Assembly (NCBI RefSeq): GCF_009617585.1
Contig: NZ_WIXI01000050.1
Coordinates: forward strand, 310,001 to 374,000
Length of the DNA stretch: 64,000 bases
Reading direction: 5' to 3'
Source: Endobacterium cereale
GTDB lineage: Bacteria; Pseudomonadota; Alphaproteobacteria; Rhizobiales; Rhizobiaceae
Within the stretch, counting starts at the first letter, position 1. Each line of letters starts with the position of its first letter. Below are positions 53,830 through 63,426 of this stretch, one piece after another. The translations under genes were made by a program, and so were the position numbers. The notes under the pieces are model-generated. The model was not told the DNA's origin. It saw nothing but the letters and a program-made list of their open reading frames with translations, and did no database searches.

Positions 53830-55167
53830 ATGACCAGGAAGATCAGTTTCGGCATCATGTTGCAGGGCGCAGGGGGCCACATGAATGCGTGGCGCCACCC
53901 AAAGAGCCCGGTCGATGCCAGTGTCAATCTCGATTTCTTCAGGACCGCCGCGCTGAAAGCCGAAGCGGCGGGCATTGCATTTGCCTTCGTCGCCGACGGC
54001 CTCTACATCAATGAAAAATCGATCCCGCACTTCCTGAACCGTTTCGAACCGCTGACCATTCTGGCTGCACTGGCGACGGTGACGAGCAGGATCGGCCTCG
54101 CTGGCACGGTCTCCACCTCCTACAGCGACCCCTTCACCATCGCCCGCCAATTTGCCTCACTGGACCTGATCAGCGGCGGCCGCTGTGGCTGGAATGCCGT
54201 GACGACCCCGCTCGAGGGGACTGCAAAAAACTACAGCCGTAACCATCCCGAGCACGCATTGCGCTACGAGATTGCCGATGAATATCTAGAGGTTGTGAAG
54301 GGCCTTTGGGATAGCTGGGACGACGATGCCTTCACCCGCGACCGTGAGAGTGGACAATTTTTCGACCGTGAAAAGCTGCATACGCTGGGGCACAAGGGTC
54401 GGTTCTTTCAGGTCGAGGGCCCGCTCAACATCCAGCGCTCGCCGCAGGGCCAGCCGGTCATTTTCCAGGCCGGATCTTCGGATGCCGGTATCGGGCTTGC
54501 CGGAAAACATGCCGATGCGGTGTTCACCAATGGCGTTTCGCTGGAAGGCAACCAGACTTTTTCCCGCCGTGTGAAACAGTCCGCAGTGGCACAGGGACGC
54601 TCGGCGGATGACGTCAAGATTTTCCCGGGCGTAGGCCCGATTGTCGGCCGCACACAGGCCGAAGCGGAGGAGAAATATCAAGTCATCCGCAATCTCATCT
54701 CTATCGATGAAGCGCTTGCCTATCTCGGTCGCTTCTTCGATCAACACGATTTCAGCGCCTATGATCTCGACGCACCGTTTCCGGACCTTGGGGATATCGG
54801 CCGGAACAGCTTTCGCTCCACCACGGACCGCATCAAGCAGGTGGCGAAAGAGCAGGGGCAGACCTTGCGCGAAGCAGCACTGGCAGCGGCCACTCCGCGG
54901 GAGGGGTTTGTCGGCACGCCGGATGCGGTCGCCTCCAAGCTCATCGAATGGTTCGAAAACGGAGCAGCCGACGGCTTCATCCTCGGTTTCCCGGTGATTG
55001 CGGAAGGTCTGGATGATTTTACCCGCCTGGTCCTGCCGATCCTTGAAGAGCGGGGCTATTTCGACCCGCAGCTCAAGGCCGGCACATTGCGGGAAAATCT
55101 CGGCCTGCCGTACCGCCAGAGCGTTTACGCAGGTGTCGATGGAGAAACCGAAAAAGCCCGCGCCTGA
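53830..55167 (+). CDS. NtaA/SnaA/DszA-family FMN-dependent monooxygenase (CmoJ/YtnJ-like)
   Basis: 445 residues, the long luciferase-like class. [20 protein letters not shown] near the N-terminus, [40 protein letters not shown] and [20 protein letters not shown] are family hallmarks. Members remove sulfur- or nitrogen-linked groups (DszA, NtaA, YtnJ). 17 bp after the first monooxygenase and followed by a deacylase, matching cmoJ-like context. Confidence 0.92.
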   Translation: MTRKISFGIMLQGAGGHMNAWRHPKSPVDASVNLDFFRTAALKAEAAGIAFAFVADGLYINEKSIPHFLNRFEPLTILAALATVTSRIGLAGTVSTSYSDPFTIARQFASLDLISGGRCGWNAVTTPLEGTAKNYSRNHPEHALRYEIADEYLEVVKGLWDSWDDDAFTRDRESGQFFDREKLHTLGHKGRFFQVEGPLNIQRSPQGQPVIFQAGSSDAGIGLAGKHADAVFTNGVSLEGNQTFSRRVKQSAVAQGRSADDVKIFPGVGPIVGRTQAEAEEKYQVIRNLISIDEALAYLGRFFDQHDFSAYDLDAPFPDLGDIGRNSFRSTTDRIKQVAKEQGQTLREAALAAATPREGFVGTPDAVASKLIEWFENGAADGFILGFPVIAEGLDDFTRLVLPILEERGYFDPQLKAGTLRENLGLPYRQSVYAGVDGETEKARA

Positions 55168-55187
55168 CACTTTGAAAAGGTGAAACC

Positions 55188-55208
55188 GCGCCGCCAACCC
55201 GGCGGCGC
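55188..55208 (+). terminator. intercistronic hairpin before the M20 deacylase gene
   Basis: 8-bp stem GCGCCGCC/GGCGGCGC with loop AACCC, no T run; likely an mRNA hairpin rather than a terminator. Confidence 0.4.
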
Positions 55209-55229
55209 CAACCTTTGGAAAGCAACTCC

Positions 55230-56417
55230 ATGAACATCCACATTGACAGCGCGCGTCATCGCGATGACGCCGAACGGACGATCCTTGCCTACGCACCGGA
55301 ATTGGTGGCGATCCGCCGCGATCTTCATCAGTACCCGGAACTCTCCTTTCACGAGGGACGCACCGCCAAGGTCATCGCCAGATATCTGCTCTCCTACGGT
55401 TTTGAAGTAACGGAGGGTGTCGGCGGTTACGGGGTCGTCGCCACGCTGCGGCGTGGCAAGGGTGACAAGCGGCTCGGCATTCGCGCCGATATCGATGCCT
55501 TGCCGATAGAGGAGGCAACGGATCTCCCCTATGCCAGCCACAACCCGCGCGTCATGCATGCCTGTGGGCATGACGGCCATACTGCCATCCTGCTGGGCGC
55601 TGCGCGCTACCTTGCAGAGCAGGGCCGTTTTTCCGGCACACTGACTCTGATTTTTCAACCTGCGGAAGAGGTGGGGGCAGGTGCAAAAAAGATGATCGAG
55701 GACCGCCTGTTCGAGCGTTTCCCGGTCGATGCGGTCTTCGGCCTCCACAACTGGCCGGGCGTGGCGGCAGGACAGTTCGGGTTCGTCGAAGGGCCGGCCA
55801 TGGCATCGGTTGACCAGGCGCTGATCCGTATCATCGGCAAAGGCGGCCATGGTGCCTCGCCGCATGAAACGGTCGACCCGGTTCTCGCTTCCGCCTCCTT
55901 CATCACCGCCCTGCAGAGTATCGTCGCTCGCAATGTTGATCCCCTGGAAATGGCGGTTCTGACGGTGGGTTCGATCCATGGCGGTTCTGCCTCCAACGTC
56001 ATTCCGGACAGCGTTGAGTTGAAGCTGACTGCGCGCGCTTATTCACCAGCCGTGCGCGACCGCCTCGAAGAACGCGTTCCAGCACTCGCCCACGCACAGG
56101 CGCAAAGCTTTGGCGCGCAGGCAGATGTCAAATACCGCCGTGGTTTTCCACCCGTCATCAACCACATCGAGGAAACCCGTTTTGCCCGTCGCGTCGCGGA
56201 AGAGACTTTTCCGGCGGAGCAGGTGGCCGGCGACTTTCGCCCGCGCACGGCAAGCGAGGACTTTGCATACATGCTGCAGGAGCGCCCCGGCTCCTACCTC
56301 TTCATCGGCAATGGCGACAGCGCGCCACTGCACAGTCCGCTTTACGACTTCAACGACGACATCATCGTGCCCGCCGCGCGCTATTGGGCGCGGCTTGCCG
56401 AAGTTTTTCTCTCCTGA
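55230..56417 (+). CDS. M20D amidohydrolase (N-acyl amino acid deacylase, SndB/YtnL-like)
   Basis: 395 residues from ATG 55230. Peptidase M20D signature: HQYPELSFHEGRTAKVIARY, metal ligands in HACGHDGHTAILLGAARYL, catalytic Glu pair in FQPAEEVGAGAKKM, dimerisation-domain GHGASPHETVDPVLASASF. Relatives are hippurate hydrolase, indole-acetyl-amino-acid hydrolase and Bacillus YtnL, which deacetylates cysteine conjugates. With an acetyltransferase gene next to it, an acetylate-oxidise-deacetylate route is suggested. Confidence 0.9.
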   Translation: MNIHIDSARHRDDAERTILAYAPELVAIRRDLHQYPELSFHEGRTAKVIARYLLSYGFEVTEGVGGYGVVATLRRGKGDKRLGIRADIDALPIEEATDLPYASHNPRVMHACGHDGHTAILLGAARYLAEQGRFSGTLTLIFQPAEEVGAGAKKMIEDRLFERFPVDAVFGLHNWPGVAAGQFGFVEGPAMASVDQALIRIIGKGGHGASPHETVDPVLASASFITALQSIVARNVDPLEMAVLTVGSIHGGSASNVIPDSVELKLTARAYSPAVRDRLEERVPALAHAQAQSFGAQADVKYRRGFPPVINHIEETRFARRVAEETFPAEQVAGDFRPRTASEDFAYMLQERPGSYLFIGNGDSAPLHSPLYDFNDDIIVPAARYWARLAEVFLS

Positions 56418-56456
56418 CCGACTGACCAAACCGCCTCAAATCTGGGAGTGCGACCC

Positions 56457-56996
56457 GTGAGTGATCGCTTTTATTACACCACACCGCTCGATCCGCTGGC
56501 GCGACCGCTGATCGACGAACTGACGCTCGAATATGACAGCCGCTATGGCAGTTTTTACGATGCCGAAGGTGCAACCATGGAAATGAACCGTTATCAGCCG
56601 GACGTGTTTGCACCGCCCAACGGCAATTTCCTGCTGCTGTTGCGCGATGGTCAGGCGATAGCAGGTGGTGCCTTCATGCGCCATGCGGATGAAGGTACCA
56701 CCGAGGTGAAACGTGTCTGGACCCACTCCGGTTATCGCCGTCAGGGGCTGGCAAAACGCGTGCTGCTGGAACTCGAGGAACAGGCGTTGCGGCAAGGGTA
56801 TGCCCGCATCTACTTGACTACCGGTTTTCGCCAGCCGGAGGCGGTCGGCCTCTATCTCACCAACGGCTATACGGCCTTGTTCGACACATCCGTCGATCCC
56901 GAAACCATCCGAAAGCTTCCGTTCGAAAAGCACCTGACGGTGGGGCGTTTTGCTGTGCAGCCGACTGGCCGCGTAACCGCCCTGCATGGCATCTGA
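56457..56996 (+). CDS. GNAT acetyltransferase (SnaA/YtmI-like)
   Basis: 179 residues. The GTG at 56457, eight bases after GGGAG, is preferred to the GTG at 56448, which overlaps that site. GNAT acetyl-CoA loop [20 protein letters not shown] followed by [12 protein letters not shown]. In the Bacillus pathway YtmI/SnaA N-acetylates S-substituted cysteine before monooxygenation; here the neighbours (M20 deacylase, two monooxygenases, amino-acid transporter) support the same job. 11 bp before the transporter gene. Confidence 0.88.
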   Translation: MSDRFYYTTPLDPLARPLIDELTLEYDSRYGSFYDAEGATMEMNRYQPDVFAPPNGNFLLLLRDGQAIAGGAFMRHADEGTTEVKRVWTHSGYRRQGLAKRVLLELEEQALRQGYARIYLTTGFRQPEAVGLYLTNGYTALFDTSVDPETIRKLPFEKHLTVGRFAVQPTGRVTALHGI

Positions 56997-57007
56997 GGAG
57001 CTCGACA

Positions 57008-58798
57008 ATGACGATCACGACGGATTTCAACGATATCCCGGCAGAGAAGAACAAAACGGCGGTCAGGCGCGGAGACTACTCGCATTATCGTATCGTGCCG
57101 GCCCGGTATCCGGCCCGCACCATCGGCACGGTGTTCGCACTTCTGGTGATCGCCGCCACGCTGCATTCGGTTCTCGGCAATCCTCGCTGGGGCTGGGATG
57201 TGTTTGCGGAATGGTTCTTCGCCGAACCGGTTCTGGTCGGTCTGGCACGCACGCTGCTGCTGACGGCGCTCGGTGCGCTGTTCGGGTTCATTCTCGGCAC
57301 CGGTCTGGCGCTCGCGCGTGTGTCACGCTCGCCGCTGCTGGTCGGGGTGTCATGGACCTATATCTGGATCTTTCGTTCGATCCCGTTGATCGTGCTGTTG
57401 CTCATCCTCAACAATCTCGGTTATCTCTACGAGACGATCACCGTTGGCGTGCCCTATACCGGCATCAACTTCATCAGCTGGAACACGACGCAGCTGATCA
57501 CGCCTTTTGCCGCAGCCGTTTTGGGCCTCACGCTCAATCAGGCGGCCTTTGCTTCGGAAATCATCCGCGGCGGCATTCTCTCCGTCGACCAGGGACAGCT
57601 GGAGGCGGCGTCCGCACTCGGTCTGCCGCGTCACCGTCAAGCCTCGCGCATCATCCTGCCACAGGCCATGCGCTCTATCCTGCCGACCGCTTTCAACGAT
57701 ATCATTGGTCTCGCCAAGGGAACATCGCAGGTCTACATCCTGGCGCTGCCAGAACTGTTCTACACGATCCAGATCATCTATCGCCGCAATCTGGAAGTCA
57801 TTCCGCTGCTCATGGTGGCCACGGTCTGGTATCTCGTCATCCTGACGGTTCTGTCGATTATCCAGCACCATATCGAGCGGCATTATTCACGCGGGGCGCT
57901 GCGCAATCCACCACCTTCGATCTTTTCCGGTCTTTATCGCCGTTTTTCGCCGGCACGCGGAGACGCTACAATTGCCAAAGAGGAACCGGTCGTCCGCGCG
58001 GGCTCAAAGCCGGTCAGCCGCAATCCGCTGCATGCGCGCGGCGGGGAGGTGACGATCCATGCCGTCTCGAAAAGTTTCGGTCCCCTGAAAGTGCTTGATG
58101 ACGTATCGCTGCGCATCGCGGCCGGCAGTGTCACCACCATTCTCGGCCAGTCCGGATCCGGCAAATCGACGCTGTTGCGCTCCATCAACCACCTGGAACG
58201 TGTCGATGACGGATTTATCGCCATCGACGGAGAGCTGATCGGTTACCGTCAGGATGGCGAGACCCTCTACGAACTGAAGGAGAAGGACATTCTCAAACGC
58301 CGTGTCGAAGTCGGCATGGTGTTCCAGAATTTCAATCTCTTCCCGCATCTGACTGCGCTGGAAAACATCGTCGAGGCGCCGGTGACGGTGCGCGGCCTGC
58401 CACGCCGGCAAGCCGAGGTCGAAGCGCTTGATCTTCTCGCACGCGTCGGACTGACCGACAAGGCGTATGCCTTTCCACGCCAGCTGTCCGGCGGCCAGCA
58501 GCAGCGTGTGGCGATTGCCCGTGCGCTCGCGCTCAAACCAAAGGTCCTGTTGTTCGATGAGCCGACCTCGGCGCTCGACCCGGAACTTGTCGGCGAAGTG
58601 CTCGATGTCATCAAGGAGCTTGCCCGTTCCGGTGCCACGCTCGTTATCGTCACCCACGAAATCGGCTTTGCCCGTGAAGTCTCCGATCAGGTCGTCTTCA
58701 TGGAACAGGGCCGCATCCTTGAAACCGGCTTGCCGGACAAGGTTTTCAAACGGCCGGATCATCCGCGTACTGCGGCATTCCTCGCCAAAGTTCTCTAA
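57008..58798 (+). CDS. amino-acid ABC transporter, permease fused to ATPase
   Basis: 596 residues. Residues ~60-300 are a His/Glu/Gln/Arg/opine-type permease (EAA-like loop [20 protein letters not shown], then [17 protein letters not shown]). From ~340 a PolA-type ATPase follows with Walker [21 protein letters not shown], signature [18 protein letters not shown], Walker [19 protein letters not shown] and switch His [13 protein letters not shown]. The homodimer therefore supplies both membrane channel and motors; no separate permease or ATPase gene is needed. Counterpart of TcyL/M/N for cystine-like substrates. Confidence 0.94.
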   Translation: MTITTDFNDIPAEKNKTAVRRGDYSHYRIVPARYPARTIGTVFALLVIAATLHSVLGNPRWGWDVFAEWFFAEPVLVGLARTLLLTALGALFGFILGTGLALARVSRSPLLVGVSWTYIWIFRSIPLIVLLLILNNLGYLYETITVGVPYTGINFISWNTTQLITPFAAAVLGLTLNQAAFASEIIRGGILSVDQGQLEAASALGLPRHRQASRIILPQAMRSILPTAFNDIIGLAKGTSQVYILALPELFYTIQIIYRRNLEVIPLLMVATVWYLVILTVLSIIQHHIERHYSRGALRNPPPSIFSGLYRRFSPARGDATIAKEEPVVRAGSKPVSRNPLHARGGEVTIHAVSKSFGPLKVLDDVSLRIAAGSVTTILGQSGSGKSTLLRSINHLERVDDGFIAIDGELIGYRQDGETLYELKEKDILKRRVEVGMVFQNFNLFPHLTALENIVEAPVTVRGLPRRQAEVEALDLLARVGLTDKAYAFPRQLSGGQQQRVAIARALALKPKVLLFDEPTSALDPELVGEVLDVIKELARSGATLVIVTHEIGFAREVSDQVVFMEQGRILETGLPDKVFKRPDHPRTAAFLAKVL

Positions 58799-58821
58799 CT
58801 CAAAACAAGGAAACACTCAGG

Positions 58822-59760
58822 ATGTCATACAGAACACGACTTCTCAGCATAGCCGCCGGCGGCCTCCTGTCGCTTTCGGCGGCGCTCGCTTCGAATGCGC
58901 AGGCTCAAGGCCCCGATCTTTCACCCACACAGAAGGATCGCGTGCGCGTCGAAAAGGTGGAGGCCGCTGCCAAGCTCATCCCCGCCGATTTCAAGTTCGT
59001 GACGCCGGGCAAACTGACGGTCGCCTCCATTCCCGGACGGCTGCCGTTTGCGGTCTATGCCAATGATAACAAGACCCCGGTCGGAAGCGAGCCGGATATC
59101 GCACAGCTGGTCGCCGACAGTCTCGGCTTGGAGCTTGAGCTGGTGCCCATCGCCTGGGCCGACTGGCCGCTCGGCGTCACTTCCGGCCGTTTCGATGCGG
59201 CGATACACAACATCACGGTGACCGAAGAACGCAAGCAGAAATTCGACTTCTCGACCTATCGCAACGATCTCATCGGCTTTTATGTGCCACTCAACAGCGC
59301 GGTGCAGAGCATCTCCAAGCCGGAAGACGTCGCCGGCCTCAAGGTGATCGTGTCTTCCGGCACCAATCAGGAGGAGATCCTGTTGCGCTGGAGCGAGGCC
59401 AACAAGGCCAAGGGTTTAGCGCCGAGCGAAGTGCAGTATTACGACGACGAGGCCGTGCTTGATGTCGCGCTGCAATCCGGTCGCGCCGATGCCTATCTCG
59501 GCCCGAACGCCACCTCCGCCTTCAAGGCGGCGCAGGAGAATAAGACGAGGCAGGTCGGCACATTCTCCGGCGGCTGGCCGGAAACTGCCGAAATCGCGGT
59601 CGCGACCAAAAAGGGTGGGGGCCTTGCCGACGCGTTCACCACGGCCCTCAACGCCCAGATCGAGAACGGCAACTATGCCAAGGTTCTTGCGCGCTGGAAC
59701 CTTTCGGCCGAAGCCATCAAGCAGTCGCGTACGAACCCGCAGGGTCTGCCCAAGAGCTGA
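58822..59760 (+). CDS. amino-acid ABC transporter substrate-binding protein, copy 1
   Basis: 312 residues, Sec signal peptide (GGLLSLSAALASNAQAQG). SBP family 3: FAVYANDNKTPVGSEPDIAQ, LELVPIAWADWPLGVTSGRF, VTEERKQKFDFSTYRNDLIG. Partner of the fused transporter just upstream. Together with the next gene it forms a tandem pair, as TcyJ/TcyK do in Bacillus. Confidence 0.93.
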   Translation: MSYRTRLLSIAAGGLLSLSAALASNAQAQGPDLSPTQKDRVRVEKVEAAAKLIPADFKFVTPGKLTVASIPGRLPFAVYANDNKTPVGSEPDIAQLVADSLGLELELVPIAWADWPLGVTSGRFDAAIHNITVTEERKQKFDFSTYRNDLIGFYVPLNSAVQSISKPEDVAGLKVIVSSGTNQEEILLRWSEANKAKGLAPSEVQYYDDEAVLDVALQSGRADAYLGPNATSAFKAAQENKTRQVGTFSGGWPETAEIAVATKKGGGLADAFTTALNAQIENGNYAKVLARWNLSAEAIKQSRTNPQGLPKS

Positions 59761-59801
59761 CCCTGTCCATCTCTGAGTGTCGAGGGAAACAGCAACTCGG
59801 C

Positions 59802-59828
59802 GACGCGGGCAATCCTTTGGCCCGCGTC
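59802..59828 (+). terminator. intercistronic hairpin between the two binding-protein genes
   Basis: 9-bp stem GACGCGGGC/GCCCGCGTC (59802-59810 with 59820-59828), loop AATCCTTTG, followed by CTTTG. Weak T tract; partial terminator or stabiliser. Confidence 0.5.
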
Positions 59829-59845
59829 CTTTGCCCATCAACCGG

Positions 59846-60796
59846 ATGAACGCCATGACCATGATCCAAAACCTCAGCCGCCTGATCGGCGTTGGCCTCC
59901 TCAGCCTGCCTCTGCATGTCTATGATGTAATGGCCGCCGACGATATCTTCGATCTTTCTCCGGAACAGTCCGGCCGCATCCGTGTCGAAACGGACACGGC
60001 AGCGATTGCCGCGCTCCCGAAGGATTTCAAGTTTGCCAATTCCGGCAAGTTCACGGTCGCCGTCTCCACCGGTGGGCCGCCACTGGCGACCTATGCCACT
60101 GACGCCAAAACCGTCGTGGGCGCCGATCCTGATTACGCTCTGGCGATCGCCGATAGCATCGGACTCGAACTGGAGCTTGTGCCTGTCGCCTGGGCTGACT
60201 GGCCGCTTGGACTGGTCTCCGGAAAATACGATGCGGTCATTTCCAATGTCGGCGTTACCGAGTTACGCAAGAAGAAATTCGACTTCTCCACCTATCGTCA
60301 GGGCCTGCACGGTTTCTTTGTCAAGGCCGACAGTGCTATCCAGGATATCAGGGAACCGAAGGATGCGGCAGGGCTGCGCATCACGGTGGGCGCCAGCACC
60401 AATCAGGAACGCATCCTGCTCAAGTGGAGCGAAGAAAACATTGCCGCAGGACTGAAGCCAATCGAGCTGCAATATCACGACGACGATGCGGCCAGGATCA
60501 TTGCGCTCCAATCCGGGCGTGTCGATGTCATCGTCCAGCCGCATGCACAACTCGTCTATATCGCTGCCCGAGACAGGAACATCAGGCGCGCAGGCACGCT
60601 CTCGGCCGGCTGGCCCGAGCGCTCGGATGTGGCTATCACCACGCGCAAGGGGTCTGGTCTTGCCGATCCGCTGACGCTTGCAACCAACGATCTCATCAAA
60701 TCCGGCGCCTACGCCAAAATCCTTGAACGCTGGCATCTATCGGAGGAAGCACTGCCGGAGTCGGAGACAAACCCGCCGGGTTTGCCGGAAAATTGA
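59846..60796 (+). CDS. amino-acid ABC transporter substrate-binding protein, copy 2
   Basis: 316 residues from ATG 59846 (ATG 59855 also possible); signal peptide LSRLIGVGLLSLPLHVYDVM, cleavage near AADD. Paralogue of copy 1 in every segment (LELVPVAWADWPLGLVSGKY, VTELRKKKFDFSTYRQGLHG), differing in binding-pocket regions, so the pair probably widens the substrate range of one transporter. Confidence 0.92.
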   Translation: MNAMTMIQNLSRLIGVGLLSLPLHVYDVMAADDIFDLSPEQSGRIRVETDTAAIAALPKDFKFANSGKFTVAVSTGGPPLATYATDAKTVVGADPDYALAIADSIGLELELVPVAWADWPLGLVSGKYDAVISNVGVTELRKKKFDFSTYRQGLHGFFVKADSAIQDIREPKDAAGLRITVGASTNQERILLKWSEENIAAGLKPIELQYHDDDAARIIALQSGRVDVIVQPHAQLVYIAARDRNIRRAGTLSAGWPERSDVAITTRKGSGLADPLTLATNDLIKSGAYAKILERWHLSEEALPESETNPPGLPEN

Positions 60797-61315
60797 TGCG
60801 GTGCCGCTTCGAAAAGGACGGCGGACCATTCAGGATGCCGGTGCAAACCGCTCGATACTTTTATAGCCTGATGCAATCAATGTGGCATTGAGTTCGGCGT
60901 TTCCGTCAATTTGCAAAGAGGAAATGTCCGCTGAGATATTCTGTGCGTCGCGGGAAAGGCACTGTTTCGGCACTTTCGCCGCCACCAGATGATGCGAACA
61001 TCGACGGTCGGCGAAGGTCATCTACTTATAGCATCCCGACATGCCAAAATCCCAAAGTGAAGCCATGGAGATTAATGGCATGTCGCATATGGGAAATAAA
61101 ATGTACCCCTGGAGGACACTGATATTTGATAATATGCATTATGGAACTTATTAATTGCTGTTTATGCTCAGATACTTGCGTTGGAGAACTTATTTATCGT
61201 CTCAGACCTTATCCGACGATGCCCAGCTCGATCTCGAAACTCAGCCCATCATGCGAATGCGTGTTCATATGCGACTTGCTAGTAATTTCAATGATTTCAC
61301 TTTCGAGATTTGGAT
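60797..61315. other. gene-poor stretch before the IS30 relic
   Basis: About 520 bp with no supported gene. A 63-codon minus-strand ORF (60830-61021) with ordinary codon use was noticed but not recognised. From about 61060 the sequence turns AT-rich, unlike the neighbouring operons, which fits old mobile DNA. Confidence 0.5.
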
Positions 61316-61687
61316 ATGTCAAAATGCTATACTCAGGTCGCCCTTACCGATCGCCTGCGTCTTCATTATCTGGTGACGGCAGAGGTTTTGGTCAATGATA
61401 TGGCGCGTCATCGATCCAGGATCTATCGCTCATTTACGGTGAGGAAGATGATGGCTTAGGCTTTTTGGTTACGTGCCCGAGGCGGGCCGCCAATGTCTTC
61501 CATGCGACTCTCGAAGCACAGTGTCTTTTTTGCGACATCTGGCTGCTGGGAAAGCGACCTTATGATCTTCGAGCGCAAGCTCAGTCATGGAACGGATCAT
61601 CGCAACTTTCTCGTCCGTATCATGGCGTCAGCCCACCGTCCACAAGGCTCTCCTACCATTTCCCGTAACCAACCATTTTACTCCTAA
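61316..61687 (+). pseudogene. IS30-family transposase relic
   Basis: One frame holds two fragments of an IS30-like transposase separated by a TAG (61457-61459). The first (from ATG 61316) has the N-terminal helix-turn-helix pattern YTQVALTDRLRLHYLV and MARHRSRIYRSF, close to the family's YTQLSL...RHRSTIYREI. The second has CWESDLMIFERKLSH, the WEGDL(I/M) core that starts the catalytic domain. Only 372 bp remain of the usual ~1 kb, most of the DDE domain is gone, and no terminal inverted repeats were found. Confidence 0.68.
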
Positions 61688-61726
61688 AGCCTTGCCATAA
61701 ATCTCTCCGAAATCATCGGTTGACAG

Positions 61727-61738
61727 CTAACATGTTAG
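61727..61738. promoter_or_regulatory. palindromic operator candidate upstream of the DapA-like gene
   Basis: CTAACATGTTAG, a perfect 12-bp palindrome 36 bp before the DapA-like start. FCD-type GntR proteins bind such TAACATGTTA-like dyads, and a GntR gene lies two genes downstream. Confidence 0.6.
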
Positions 61739-61774
61739 ACGACTACCACTAGGCAATCAGAGGAGGAGACACTC

Positions 61775-62656
61775 ATGACACGCTTCGGTCTATCCGTCGC
61801 ATTGACCACCCCGTTCGACGAGAATGGCGATATCGTGCTCGATATGATGCTCGCGCAGGTGAGACGCGGCCTTGCCGGTGGCTGCAACAGCTGCACCCTC
61901 TTCGGCACGACCGGTGAAGGGTCTTCGATCGGCCATCAGGAACGGGAGCGCGTCCTGTCGGCAGTGCTCGATGCCGGTGTGGCACCTGAGCAGATCGTTG
62001 TCGGCGTGCTGGTGGATTCGGCGGAAGATGCGGCCGAACAGGCCAGGCTCGCGCTCGATCGCGGCGTACGCAACATTCTTCTCGCACCACCCTCCTATTT
62101 CAAGAACGTCAGCGACGAGGGCCTGTTTCGCTGGTTTTCGCGGGTGTTTTCGCTGCTTGGGTCCAAGGCGCGAGATATCCTCGTCTACAACATCCCGTCC
62201 GTCACCATGGTGAAGCTCAGCGTGCCGCTCGTCGCCCGTCTGCGCGAAGCGTTCCCCGGCATCGTCACCGGCGTCAAGGATTCGGGTGGTGACTGGGATC
62301 ACACGCAAGCTCTGCTGAAAGACCATTCCGACCTAATCATCCTGATCGGCGACGAACGGCATCTGGCGCAGGGTGTGCGCATGGGTGGTCAGGGCGCCAT
62401 TTCCGGTGTTGCCAATTTTGCGCCGCAGGAAGTCGGTGCCATGGCCAATGAGGGGCGTGACGATCCGCGCGTGGTCGAACTTGTGGTCGCGCTCCTGAAG
62501 CACCCGGTCACGCCTGCCGTCAAGGCGATGGTCGCCCGTGAACTCGGCGATCAGAAATGGCTTGCGGTTCGCGCGCCGCTGCTTTCTACATCGACCGACG
62601 TACAAAACGAACTCGGCCACCTCTTTGACGGACTTTTCCGCACGAAGGCGGCCTGA
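61775..62656 (+). CDS. DapA/NanA-family aldolase or dehydratase
   Basis: 293 residues, class I Schiff-base TIM barrel. FGTTGEGSSIGHQERERVLS is the substrate-carboxylate loop, Tyr in VYNIPSVTMVKLS, and the Schiff-base Lys in IVTGVKDSGGDWDHTQ. Could be dihydrodipicolinate synthase-like, a keto-deoxy-sugar-acid dehydratase or an N-acetylneuraminate-lyase-like enzyme; the nearby FCD regulator and sugar-type binding protein favour catabolism. Ribosome site AGGAGGAGA before the ATG. Confidence 0.9.
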   Translation: MTRFGLSVALTTPFDENGDIVLDMMLAQVRRGLAGGCNSCTLFGTTGEGSSIGHQERERVLSAVLDAGVAPEQIVVGVLVDSAEDAAEQARLALDRGVRNILLAPPSYFKNVSDEGLFRWFSRVFSLLGSKARDILVYNIPSVTMVKLSVPLVARLREAFPGIVTGVKDSGGDWDHTQALLKDHSDLIILIGDERHLAQGVRMGGQGAISGVANFAPQEVGAMANEGRDDPRVVELVVALLKHPVTPAVKAMVARELGDQKWLAVRAPLLSTSTDVQNELGHLFDGLFRTKAA

Positions 62657-62687
62657 GCACCAAAAAACGACCGCAACAGGGACAGTG

Positions 62688-63359
62688 ATGCAACAACACG
62701 ACGACCAGCAGGTGGAAGAACCCACGCTTCGGGAAAAGGCCTATGAGAGCTTTACCCGACATCTGCTGGCGCGTGACGTGCGGCCCGGCCAGTTCGTGTC
62801 GCAGCGTCGCCTTGTCGAACTGACCGGCCTGCCGCTCGGTGCCATTCGTGAACTGATCCCACGGTTGGAGGCCGAGGGGCTGATCAAGACGGTGCCGCAG
62901 CGCGGATTGCAGATCGCCCATATCGACCTGCATCTGATCCGCGAAGCATTTCAGCTGCGCCTGTTTCTGGAAAAGGAAGCGGTCGCACTATTTGTTCATT
63001 CGGCATCCGACGAACTGATCGGCAGGATGATCGGCAAACATCGCGAACTTGCGGCGGCGGCCGCCGCCGGCAACGAAACGCCGGAACTGGAAGCGGAAGC
63101 GCAGGCGGTCGACTGGGGCATGCATGACGCCTTTATCGATGCGCTCGGCAACCGCATCATTTCGAATGTCTACCGCGTCAACTCGATCAAGATGCGGCTG
63201 ATCAACCAGGAACGTTTTCGCATCAATGGCCGTGTCGCGTCGGTCATGGGCGAGCATATGGGCGTGCTTGACGCCATCGAGCGCCGCTCCGCCGAGGATG
63301 CGGTCCTGGAACTCGTTAAGCATATCGGACATGCGAGGGACCGCGCCCTCAGGATTTAA
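62688..63359 (+). CDS. GntR-family regulator, FCD subfamily
   Basis: 223 residues from ATG 62688; a longer frame upstream overlaps the previous gene. Winged helix (DVRPGQFVSQRRLVELTGLP, AIRELIPRLEAEGLIKTVPQ) and FCD ligand domain (MHDAFIDALGNRIISNVYRV, GEHMGVLDAIERRS). Probably controls the DapA-like gene through the palindrome at 61727 and the transporter starting at 63427. Confidence 0.9.
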   Translation: MQQHDDQQVEEPTLREKAYESFTRHLLARDVRPGQFVSQRRLVELTGLPLGAIRELIPRLEAEGLIKTVPQRGLQIAHIDLHLIREAFQLRLFLEKEAVALFVHSASDELIGRMIGKHRELAAAAAAGNETPELEAEAQAVDWGMHDAFIDALGNRIISNVYRVNSIKMRLINQERFRINGRVASVMGEHMGVLDAIERRSAEDAVLELVKHIGHARDRALRI

Positions 63360-63426
63360 ACAGGCAGAATTTCAACGTTCATGAGCCGGGATGAGGAGAT
63401 CCCGGTAAACCTTGGAGGAGGACATC

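Noticed and set aside
60830-61021. 63-codon minus-strand ORF
   Set aside because: Composition is protein-like, but no ribosome site or recognisable motif was found; left as intergenic.
61126-61398. 90-codon ORF in the AT-rich stretch
   Set aside because: Cys/Ser-rich with no family features; the transposase relic is in another frame and explains the later part better.
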